From NCBI GenBank assembly GCA_016706055.1, contig JADJKL010000001.1:372001-436000 (forward strand): a stretch of DNA of 64,000 nt, read 5' to 3'. This document shows, piece by piece, positions 1 through 6,913 of this stretch. The stretch is from Chitinophagaceae bacterium (GTDB lineage: Bacteria > Bacteroidota > Bacteroidia > Chitinophagales > Chitinophagaceae). The position numbers and the translations under genes were made by a program. The stretch's first letter is position 1. Each line of letters opens with the position of its first letter. The notes beneath the pieces were generated by a model. The model had not been told where the DNA came from. It worked only from the letters and a program-made list of their open reading frames with translations, and did no database searches.

Positions 1-180
1 AAGATTGCAAGAATTACAGGAATGCTACTTTCACTCCTATTGGTAGTAGTAGGCTTTCTTCACCAAAGAACTGTAGGTTTTGATACGGATAGAACATTAT
101 TGTATATATCTCTTGCATTCGCAGCTATACATCTGGTTGTATTTGCAAGAAAGCTAGGAAGAACAGAACCTTTGAGTTAA
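1..180 (+). CDS. C-terminal end of a small integral membrane protein (5' end outside window)
   Basis: The frame is open from base 1 to a TAA at 178-180 and gives 59 residues. Two hydrophobic stretches are visible: GMLLSLLLVVVGFL near the start and LLYISLAFAAIHLVVFA near the end, separated by a short polar loop with HQRTVGFDTDR. The protein ends in a basic/polar tail. This is a two-helix membrane fragment; the rest lies upstream. No family was recognised. A clear Rho-independent terminator follows 18 bases after the stop, so it is the last gene of its transcript. Confidence 0.55.
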   Translation, partial: KIARITGMLLSLLLVVVGFLHQRTVGFDTDRTLLYISLAFAAIHLVVFARKLGRTEPLS

Positions 181-197
181 TAAACCGATTTATAATT

Positions 198-233
198 AAA
201 CCGTCCTGATAGAATCGGGACGGTTTTTCTTTT
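198..233 (+). terminator. Rho-independent terminator after the membrane-protein gene
   Basis: AAACCGTCC (198-206) pairs perfectly with GGACGGTTT (218-226), with an 11-base loop and a following T-rich tract. It ends the upstream plus-strand transcript before the yebC promoter. Confidence 0.85.
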
Positions 234-246
234 ACTCCTATTGCCT

Positions 247-254
247 TAAATTTG
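247..254 (+). promoter_or_regulatory. Bacteroidota -7 element (TAnnTTTG) for the YebC gene
   Basis: TAAATTTG at 247-254 matches the Bacteroidota -7 consensus TAnnTTTG exactly and lies 43 bases before the ATG. No clear TTTG -33 box is present at the usual spacing, so the call rests on the -7 box and its position just after a terminator. Confidence 0.45.
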
Positions 255-297
255 CACTCCCAATTAACTATTTAACTAATACCCAATAAACCATACA

Positions 298-1020
298 ATG
301 GGAAGAATATTTGAAGTACGTAAATCGTCGATGTTTGCCCGCTGGGATAAAATGGCAAAAAACTTTACCCGTATTGGTAAAGAGATTGTAATTGCTGTAA
401 AGGCCTCCGGACCTGATCCGAATTCAAATGCAGCATTGCGTCGTTGTTTTCAGAATGCAAGAAGTGTGGGTATGCCGAAAGACCGTGTGGAAGCTGCTAT
501 TAAAAGAGCCCAAGGTAAAGAGCTTATTAACTACGATGAAATTTTGTACGAAGGTTATGCACCGCATGGTGTTGCTATATTGGTTGAAACTGCAACTGAC
601 AATCATGTAAGAACTGTTGCTAATGTAAAATCCCATTTCACAAAAGGACATGGTGCAATGGGAAACAGTGGAAGTGTTGCTTTTCAATTTAACAAACTCG
701 GTGTTTTTAAATTAAATCCAGAAGGTTTGAATGCTGAAGATCTCGAATTGGAGCTTATTGATTTTGGTTTACAGGAACTAGGTGAAGGAACCGGTGAAAA
801 TGGTGAAGATATTTTAGTCATTCGTTGTGGCTTTACTGACTTTGGAAATATGCAAAGTGCATTGGAAGAAAAAAAATTGAATCCAATCAGCGCAGAACTG
901 GAATGGTTACCAACTGTAACCGTACCTCTTACGGATGAGCAAGCAGAAGATGTAAGTAAACTGATTGATCGCTTAGAACAGGATGAAGATGTGCAGAAAG
1001 TTTTTCATAATATGGTATAA
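298..1020 (+). CDS. yebC: YebC/PmpR (TACO1) family regulator
   Basis: 240 residues, the usual length of the YebC/TACO1 family. The N-terminal basic domain contains SMFARWDKMAKNFTRIGKEI and ALRRCFQNARSVGMPKDRVE, followed by RAIKRAQG-like IKRAQGKE, and the middle has YEGYAPHGVAILVETATDN and GNSGSVAFQF, all hallmarks of the family. Family members have been described as DNA-binding transcriptional regulators and, more recently, as translation factors that relieve ribosome stalling; which role applies here cannot be told from sequence. It stands alone between a terminator and a convergent gene. The start is the ATG at 298; many relatives begin a few residues further on, but nothing upstream competes. 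Confidence 0.93.
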   Translation: MGRIFEVRKSSMFARWDKMAKNFTRIGKEIVIAVKASGPDPNSNAALRRCFQNARSVGMPKDRVEAAIKRAQGKELINYDEILYEGYAPHGVAILVETATDNHVRTVANVKSHFTKGHGAMGNSGSVAFQFNKLGVFKLNPEGLNAEDLELELIDFGLQELGEGTGENGEDILVIRCGFTDFGNMQSALEEKKLNPISAELEWLPTVTVPLTDEQAEDVSKLIDRLEQDEDVQKVFHNMV

Positions 1021-1052
1021 GGAAAGAGTATCTCTATTAATTTCAGACTCGT

Positions 1053-1403
1053 CTACTTAGCTTTAATTGCTTCTACTACTTTATCAATATTCAACATGCC
1101 ATAATTAAAAACATGTTTTGATCCGTCATTTAATGTTACGATTGCTTTTTTCGCCAGGAAACTCTTCTCTGCCTGTACATCGGTTATATCCGCTTTGCTT
1201 ATTTCCAGATAACCTTCGCTGCCCCATTTAGCAAACAATGCTTCTGACAATAGTCCTTTTGCCGACACATCATATTTTGCATCGTATAATAATCTCTTAT
1301 TTGTTACTGTAAGTTTACCATTAAACTTTCCGCCACCGGGCGGAGCATATAAAATTGTCCAAGTATCAATTTTATTCTCATCAGGCAGTAATTCAATTTT
1401 CAT
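1053..1403 (-). CDS. GRAM/PH-like domain protein
   Basis: 116 residues, no signal peptide. The pattern of short strands with GKLTVTNKRLLYDAKYD followed by ISKADITDVQAEKSFLAKKA and VTLNDGSKHVFNYG ends in a terminal helix (DKVVEAIKAK). This is typical of bacterial PH-like or GRAM domains (the TNKRLLY motif is especially typical). Such domains usually bind lipids or proteins; no specific ligand can be assigned. It is convergent with yebC, with 32 bases between the stops. Confidence 0.65.
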   Translation of the reverse strand: MKIELLPDENKIDTWTILYAPPGGGKFNGKLTVTNKRLLYDAKYDVSAKGLLSEALFAKWGSEGYLEISKADITDVQAEKSFLAKKAIVTLNDGSKHVFNYGMLNIDKVVEAIKAK

Positions 1404-1489
1404 TTCCTTATTTTATTTCGTTATGCAGGTTTCTTTTAAACTTTAATATTTTTTCCAGGTGGTAACGGTTTTTATTAAATTTTTCCTTA

Positions 1490-1681
1490 TCAGCAATGAA
1501 TCGGAAAGATTTTAAACGTAGACGTTAATGTATCACCCTTTTCAACAGGTTTTATATATCCTTGTTGTCCTCCAATATCTAAACCAAAATGTCCAGTGGC
1601 ATATGTTCTGGTTTTTGTTTGAGCAAATGATATATTCAGTATGCATAATAATACCAGTATGGTAAATATATATTTTTTCAT
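1490..1681 (-). CDS. Small exported protein of unknown function
   Basis: 63 residues starting with a good signal peptide (MKKYIFTILVLLCILNISFA, cleavage before Q). The mature part is only about 42 residues, with a TGHFGLDIGGQQGYI stretch and a C-terminal Cys. It begins 10 bases after the stop of the next minus-strand gene, so it is probably cotranscribed with it. No family recognised. The shortness and Cys end leave open that it is a truncated copy of a longer protein. Confidence 0.5.
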   Translation of the reverse strand: MKKYIFTILVLLCILNISFAQTKTRTYATGHFGLDIGGQQGYIKPVEKGDTLTSTFKIFPIHC

Positions 1682-1691
1682 AGGAGCAATT

Positions 1692-2327
1692 TTAATCAGT
1701 TCTTTTGTACTTGTCTTTCATAAATTCAAAATAAATAAACCCAAACCGCTGGTACCAATCTGGTAAACCATATTGTTGTTCACAAGTGCCAATACCTTGT
1801 AATGCCCGTTGTAAGGCACCCATCATATCCGTATACTTGCTGTCATAAGTTTGTTTAAAATGATTAAACTCTGCAATAATTCCACCTCTTTCATTTTGCC
1901 AGGCAATACCTGTTACAGCATGAATGCCGCTCATATTATCGCCAAAGGCCAGTGCACTTTCATTGAAGTTTTTTGTATTGCTATAAATACAACTCAACCT
2001 ACCCAATTGACGACGTATAAAATTTAATTCTCCTACTGCTTTTTCATAACATTCACTACATGCAGCATTATTTGCGCAAGTAGAATTCATCATAGCTCCG
2101 CTGCTGGCATTAAAGTCGGGAGAACATTCCCCGGGAGAAAAATTTTGAACGGTATTCCATTCATTTCGCCTTTCTTCCAGCCAATCCATATAGCCCTGCA
2201 AATTCTCATATGCTTCATTAACTGCTTCTGCAGGGTCGTTATCGCCTCCAAGTGATAAGTCATCGTCCTGCGCAGTAAGGGCATAACTTAAAAACATTGC
2301 GGATAAAACCAGTATGACTTTTTTCAT
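1692..2327 (-). CDS. Exported Cys-rich protein of unknown function
   Basis: 211 residues with a signal peptide (MKKVILVLSAMFLSYALTAQ). The mature protein has an acidic start (DDDLSLGGDNDPAEAV) and a helical body with six or more Cys, including CANNAACSECYEKAVGELNF, suggesting disulfides outside the cytoplasm. Its start overlaps the stop of the upstream minus gene by 4 bases (ATGA-type overlap), so translation is likely coupled. No family recognised. Confidence 0.7.
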   Translation of the reverse strand: MKKVILVLSAMFLSYALTAQDDDLSLGGDNDPAEAVNEAYENLQGYMDWLEERRNEWNTVQNFSPGECSPDFNASSGAMMNSTCANNAACSECYEKAVGELNFIRRQLGRLSCIYSNTKNFNESALAFGDNMSGIHAVTGIAWQNERGGIIAEFNHFKQTYDSKYTDMMGALQRALQGIGTCEQQYGLPDWYQRFGFIYFEFMKDKYKRTD

Positions 2328-2932
2328 GGATTTTTCTTTTTAAGTTTTATTAATAAGAAGGCTATAATTAGCAAGGCAACGACGGCTACAATAATAACTG
2401 TCATATTTTTTTTGAACCATCCGCTACTATTATTACTTCCCGTTCCGTCAGTTCCATTCTTAAAAACAGATGGCATGTCAACTTTCATTTCATTGCCTGT
2501 CCACACCAATAATACATAACTGGCTGGCTTCTTTTTAGCTACTACCATTATACCAAAGTCACCTTCTGTTTTAAAATTAGTTTTCCAGATACTCTTTCCT
2601 TTTACCTCGCCGGTATGACGTACCTCATGCCAGTTTTCCTTACATAGATTTACAGTGATATCGGCACCTGCATCAGCGGAGTTAAGGCTGAAGTAAGTGG
2701 GTGAATACATATTCAGCCCTTTAATAAAATAATAGGACGTATCATTTTCCTGCACCAATTTATTAATGCTGATGCGGCCATTCGCTTTATCTTCTCCTTC
2801 CTTTTTAAAATCTTCGAACTGTAATTCTGCCGGAACGATTCTCTCATCCAGATTAAATGGCTGAGCTTTTATTTTCTCATTGGCTAGTAAAAGAAAAAAT
2901 AATAAAAATTTTAAATAACTCCATTTTTTCAT
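2324..2932 (-). CDS. Exported single-pass membrane-anchored protein of unknown function
   Basis: I place the start at 2932 (MKKWSYLKFLLFFLLLANE) because this gives a clean signal peptide ending in KAQ; a frame extension to 3010 adds only 26 polar residues. The mature region is beta-rich with HEVRHTGEVKGKSIWKTNF. A Gly/Ser/Asn linker leads to a C-terminal membrane helix (MTVIIVAVVALLIIAFLLIK) and a short basic tail, giving type I topology with the bulk outside. It probably forms a two-gene unit with the overlapping Cys-rich protein gene. No family recognised. Confidence 0.7.
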   Translation of the reverse strand: MKKWSYLKFLLFFLLLANEKIKAQPFNLDERIVPAELQFEDFKKEGEDKANGRISINKLVQENDTSYYFIKGLNMYSPTYFSLNSADAGADITVNLCKENWHEVRHTGEVKGKSIWKTNFKTEGDFGIMVVAKKKPASYVLLVWTGNEMKVDMPSVFKNGTDGTGSNNSSGWFKKNMTVIIVAVVALLIIAFLLIKLKKKNP

Positions 2933-3113
2933 TGTTATCTTTTTATTTATAAAGTTGTAGATTTTATTATTGTGATAATTGAAACCTCTACCAAGGTGCT
3001 TCCTACTCAATTACCTAGGTATTATGTTCTAACAGTCAAGTTAAATAATATTAGTGCTTATTAACTCAATGTCTATTTTAGTTAAAAAGCATTTTTTTAT
3101 GTATTAATCAAAT

Positions 3114-4799
3114 CTAAAAGATCATACTTCCCGGCTTCACATTTGAACCATATAAAGCTCCCTCTAAAACAAAGTTCTCTGGCCTCCAATAAATCACCTG
3201 CGACATATATTCTTCAGTCCAAGTTTTTGGTTGGCCATTATCAACTACATAAACCAGTTTTCTGAATGAGTCTCTTCCCTTTACAACAACGTAATGCAAT
3301 GCGGCACTTCCTATGCCATAACTGTCATAAAGTGGTGCATATATATCCCTTACGCCACTACCTCCCCAAGAAATAAGAATAATGGTTGGTTTATTATTTT
3401 GAATATTCTGCATAATTTGACGCATCCCTTCGACAGCGTTGTTTATCTGTTTGTACTGAAGCGAAGGTTGCCAGTCACGAAGCTTACTGCTTAATGAAAC
3501 TGGATCAATTCCCATATTGGCAATACCTGTTTGTCGTAAAAAATTTATTACATGTGTAACTGTGTTAACAGCAGTCCATACTTGTGAACAGCTTACATCT
3601 TTATTATAAAAATGCAACAACCCAGAGCCGCTACTGCTGCTACATGTACTTTCGCCGCAACCATAAAAGCCTTCTGGCACATTCACAATTTTTACAAAAG
3701 GCTTTAGTTTGTCATTTTGGTTTTTGACTTTTACTCGTATGTCATTAAAAAAAACTTGATAACCTGTTCCACCGTCAACTCCCGGTGAGGTATTATTAAA
3801 ATCATTACCATTCCTGTCGCCTATAATCCTTGCAAATTTTGCGCAAGTATTATAATCAGTTCCTCGAATCTGCCAATCTTCAGAACGACCAAGTCTTGTC
3901 ATAGGTCTTGACTCAGCGGCTTCAGTCGGATTTGTCTTAGGTAAAACGTAATCCTCTTCATGATCTGTATCTGTATAATTTATTTCGCAGGAAGTACTTG
4001 TATAAATCTTCTCAATTTCCTCGCCAGGGTTACCAACATATACTCTGCTTTCCCTATGGCAGTTTGCTTCTGTTCCATCAGGGTTATTAGGCCAACCACC
4101 ACCAACTTCCAATGCATTAAAATCAGTAATAGCCCATATTTCATTTTTCTTTCTTACTTCCAATCTCACTTTCAGATTCACCTTGGGACCATGACCAAAA
4201 AAATCATTATCGCCTTTAGTATTTGACTTTTTTGAAGGTTGTAACCAAGGAGTCTGTGCCCTCTCAATTACTCGTTGTATTTCCCATTCCTGGGTAGTAT
4301 TTCCAGTATAATTCCACAAAACTGGATTTTCGCCATTACCAGGAGACAAGCTGCCAACAGAAATGACTTTGTTATTTTCTGCCAGACGGATTTTATGAAA
4401 TCCAGATCGTAACAATTCTATTTTCCACTTCTGGGTTACACCAGCATTTACCTGCCAGTTTACAAGATGCCCACCATTTGTATTTCTTTCAGAATAATAG
4501 GCATCTAATGCTTTTCCACTCATTGCATTTTTAATAATATAGCTGCCTGCACCATCACTTTCGATTATCCATTTCTGATTGCGATAGCTGGATGCTATAT
4601 CCCACATTACAATACGGCTACCATCCTGAAAACAACCAGTTGCCGAACTATTTATATGAGATGGATCTCCATCTGCACCGTCAATTATCTTATCGCCGTA
4701 TGCCATCTTAATCATATAAGTGCCATAAGGAATCTCATCAGCATTGGCGGTGGTGAACAAACAGATACCAGTTAATAGAGACAGTAATACTTTTTTCAT
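3114..4799 (-). CDS. Secreted ricin-type lectin fused to a papain-like (C39-type) domain
   Basis: The start is set at 4799 (MKKVLLSLLTGICLFTTANA), the first Met with a proper signal peptide; the frame continues to 4835. After the signal there are three QxW-type repeats (NQKWIIE, TQKWKIE, TQEWEIQ), the signature of a ricin B beta-trefoil that binds sugars. The middle holds a polar linker domain. The C-terminal about 170 residues have a Cys starting a helix (SCSQVWTAVNTVTHVINFL), a later ALHYVVVKG His and YVVDNG Asp/Asn, spaced like a C39/papain-like peptidase. The catalytic reading is inference. Total about 561 residues. It is likely an extracellular, glycan-targeted hydrolase or toxin-like factor. 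Confidence 0.7.
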   Translation of the reverse strand: MKKVLLSLLTGICLFTTANADEIPYGTYMIKMAYGDKIIDGADGDPSHINSSATGCFQDGSRIVMWDIASSYRNQKWIIESDGAGSYIIKNAMSGKALDAYYSERNTNGGHLVNWQVNAGVTQKWKIELLRSGFHKIRLAENNKVISVGSLSPGNGENPVLWNYTGNTTQEWEIQRVIERAQTPWLQPSKKSNTKGDNDFFGHGPKVNLKVRLEVRKKNEIWAITDFNALEVGGGWPNNPDGTEANCHRESRVYVGNPGEEIEKIYTSTSCEINYTDTDHEEDYVLPKTNPTEAAESRPMTRLGRSEDWQIRGTDYNTCAKFARIIGDRNGNDFNNTSPGVDGGTGYQVFFNDIRVKVKNQNDKLKPFVKIVNVPEGFYGCGESTCSSSSGSGLLHFYNKDVSCSQVWTAVNTVTHVINFLRQTGIANMGIDPVSLSSKLRDWQPSLQYKQINNAVEGMRQIMQNIQNNKPTIILISWGGSGVRDIYAPLYDSYGIGSAALHYVVVKGRDSFRKLVYVVDNGQPKTWTEEYMSQVIYWRPENFVLEGALYGSNVKPGSMIF

Positions 4800-4818
4800 A
4801 TAGTTAAGTTTAATTGGG

Positions 4819-5391
4819 TTAATCAAGTCCTTCATTTATACAATCAACTCCCTTCACACTTGCAATTTCAAATCTTCTTTTATCTCTGTTGAACCGCCAA
4901 GCTTGTTTAGCTGGTTTCAAAAATTCCTGCGATGGCGACCATTTTACTAATGCAACAATTTCTACATTCTCAACCTTATTTTGTCGACATGAAGTGGTAT
5001 ATAGTTGCCAGCCTTTCAAAACATTTTTTACTTCCACCACATCCATTATTGTTTGAATCGCTGATGCTGTATCTTCTTTGATACTGAATAAGCAAATCCA
5101 AGTGTTTCCTCTCTGAAAAACATCTGCTATAATCATTTCTGGATTATCGATCGGTGTTACCATACTTCCTTGTCTGAATTCCCAACCTTCGAGGCCAGGT
5201 ATGTTTCTTGAATCAGTATAAGATATACTAATCATTTTTTTCATGTAACCAGCATATTTCCCTTGTCCGGAAGAATAGATGCAGAAAAAGAGTAGGAGAA
5301 ACGAAATCAATATACTCTTGAAATAAGTACCACCAATATTTTTACAGTTAAGGTTAGTCATATTGTTCGTTGGTAAGTTATTATATTTCAC
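4819..5391 (-). CDS. Exported protein of unknown function upstream of the lectin-peptidase
   Basis: 190 residues. A hydrophobic segment (SILISFLLLFFCIYSSGQG) after about 24 polar residues acts as a signal peptide or anchor; Met11 (5361) is an alternative start giving a more normal signal. The mature part has TSCRQNKVENVEIVALVKW and ends IASVKGVDCINEGLD. Its stop is 19 bases from the preferred lectin-peptidase start, so the two are probably one operon and possibly a secreted pair. No family recognised. Confidence 0.65.
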   Translation of the reverse strand: MKYNNLPTNNMTNLNCKNIGGTYFKSILISFLLLFFCIYSSGQGKYAGYMKKMISISYTDSRNIPGLEGWEFRQGSMVTPIDNPEMIIADVFQRGNTWICLFSIKEDTASAIQTIMDVVEVKNVLKGWQLYTTSCRQNKVENVEIVALVKWSPSQEFLKPAKQAWRFNRDKRRFEIASVKGVDCINEGLD

Positions 5392-5541
5392 TTTAAAATA
5401 AGTAGTAAACTAATACTTTCCCCTAAAATTCGATTTGCTATATATTGTAATTTGAAAATTATTATTAATTTATACATATATAAAAATCATTTTCATTTCT
5501 AATACCCTAAAAACATGTTAGCCTGTTAAGGCTGTTTTCTA

Positions 5542-6048
5542 TTAATGTGCCCTAGGATTAATTTCAAGTATACTAGAATAATTGTTTGATGCATTTGATT
5601 CAACTACCAGTCCGTCAGGATCTACTCTTAATCTGAAATCGAAAAGTACCGACCCTATTTCCACTACACTGCCCTTAAAAGAATATACCGAAGAATAGGT
5701 TTTAGCGGGATCAAGTACAGGCATATTCACCTTTCCCCCCATTATTTTCCAAGATCCGCTTCCACTTGGAGTTTTAGTATATGCCTGAAGCATGGTTTTA
5801 TTAGATTGAACGCCTCCGTTGTTACGAATAGTTGCAATCACCTTTACCACATAGGTTTTGGCATCCACATTAAAAACAATTGATACAAATGTCAGATTAG
5901 TTATTACTAGGTCAGCAGGCACCAATGGCCTCGGATTAACATTTGGCAAGGATTGTTTACCGGGAGTACCTTTTGGCACCTGTGGTATTTGAGCATTTAT
6001 TTGTGTAGTACAAAAAAAAATGACTAGTAAAATAATTAGCTTCTTCAT
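5542..6048 (-). CDS. Exported CARDB-domain protein
   Basis: 168 residues with signal peptide MKKLIILLVIFFCTTQINA. The mature chain has a Pro-rich start, then one Ig-like CARDB (adhesion-type) domain running from PADLVITNLTF through VIATIRNNGGVQSNKTML to VDPDGLVVESNASNNYSS; the closing V-x-E-S-x-x-x-N-N signature is diagnostic. CARDB domains mediate surface adhesion or protein contacts. One copy of a 16-bp repeat shared with the regulator gene promoter lies 139-154 bases upstream of its start. Confidence 0.75.
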   Translation of the reverse strand: MKKLIILLVIFFCTTQINAQIPQVPKGTPGKQSLPNVNPRPLVPADLVITNLTFVSIVFNVDAKTYVVKVIATIRNNGGVQSNKTMLQAYTKTPSGSGSWKIMGGKVNMPVLDPAKTYSSVYSFKGSVVEIGSVLFDFRLRVDPDGLVVESNASNNYSSILEINPRAH

Positions 6049-6186
6049 TTTTTATTTTTAATGTAAAAAGAATAAAAAATCATACTTACTGCATTTTAAA
6101 AACAATAGAAAAACAATTAGGCCCAGAGGATGATCCTCATTGAAGCCTTTCACTGTAAAATTGAAAAAAAAATCATGGTAAATCAA

Positions 6187-6202
6187 TTACACATTTGGGT
6201 AA
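6187..6202 (-). promoter_or_regulatory. Candidate operator, copy 1 (near-identical to 6885-6900)
   Basis: TTACACATTTGGGTAA, an imperfect inverted repeat (TTACMC...GKGTAA). It matches TTACACAATCGGGTAA at 6885-6900 in 14 of 16 positions and both are followed by TAGA. It sits between the response-regulator stop and the CARDB gene. A binding site for the adjacent NarL-type regulator is an inference. Confidence 0.35.
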
Positions 6203-6208
6203 TAGATG

Positions 6209-6850
6209 TTATTCAGGATTAACAATCTTATGGCGAAGGGCCTTTGCAACAGCCTCAGTACCGCAGTTTACATGTAGCTTATGATAAATATTCTGAAGAT
6301 GCTTTTTTACAGTATCAATAGTTATACCGCATTTATTGGCAATCATTTTATAGGAGTTTCCTTTAACCAGCAACTCAAGAATTTCTTTTTCTCTTGCTGT
6401 AAGATCAAATTGCTCTGCTTCAATTTTAGACTGGCGAAAATGCTGAAAAACCTTTTGGGCGACAAACGGACTCATCGGCACACCTCCAGTCATAACTTCC
6501 TGCAAAGCATTTATCAATTGTAATGGAGAAGTATTCTTTAACATGTAGCCATCAGCACCGGAACATATTGAATCGAATATCCTATTATCATCATCAAACA
6601 TTGTATGCATAATCACCTTTACATCAGGATTTGTATTCTTAATTTTCTTTACACCTGCAATGCCGCCAATTCCAGGCATATCAATATCCATTACTACAAT
6701 ATCTGCATTGTATTTTTCCACCTGCTTGTCTGCATTGTCACAATCTGGAAAAGATGCTGCTACATAAAAATTGGCTTCATCATTTAATAACATCTCTAAT
6801 GACTGACGCAGCCGGCTATTGTCTTCAAATATCAATATCTGGTAAGGCAT
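6209..6850 (-). CDS. NarL/LuxR-family response regulator
   Basis: 213 residues. An N-terminal receiver domain has the acidic pair FED, phospho-acceptor Asp55 in VVMDIDMPGIGG, and the Thr/Lys switch region (MHTMFDD, MLKNTSPLQ). The C-terminal LuxR helix-turn-helix runs at about 147-205 (LTAREKEILELLVKGNSYKM, then ITIDTVKKHLQNIYHKL). It is transcribed just after the TPR histidine kinase, 63 bases downstream of its stop, so the two form a cognate pair. A 16-bp repeat lies in its promoter region, suggesting autoregulation. Targets may include the secreted-protein genes nearby. Confidence 0.93.
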   Translation of the reverse strand: MPYQILIFEDNSRLRQSLEMLLNDEANFYVAASFPDCDNADKQVEKYNADIVVMDIDMPGIGGIAGVKKIKNTNPDVKVIMHTMFDDDNRIFDSICSGADGYMLKNTSPLQLINALQEVMTGGVPMSPFVAQKVFQHFRQSKIEAEQFDLTAREKEILELLVKGNSYKMIANKCGITIDTVKKHLQNIYHKLHVNCGTEAVAKALRHKIVNPE

Positions 6851-6884
6851 ATATCAAAAATACTTAATGGTTGTATTTATTTTA

Positions 6885-6900
6885 TTACACAATCGGGTAA
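6885..6900 (-). promoter_or_regulatory. Candidate operator, copy 2, in front of the response regulator
   Basis: TTACACAATCGGGTAA, 35-50 bases upstream of the regulator ATG, in the gap after the kinase stop. It pairs with the copy at 6187-6202, so the two flank the regulator gene as direct repeats. Confidence 0.35.
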
Positions 6901-6913
6901 TAGAGAAGACCAG

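Noticed and set aside
5513..5535. Hairpin AGCC-TGTTAA-GGCT as terminator of the CARDB gene
   Set aside because: Only four base pairs and no T tract in the minus-strand direction.
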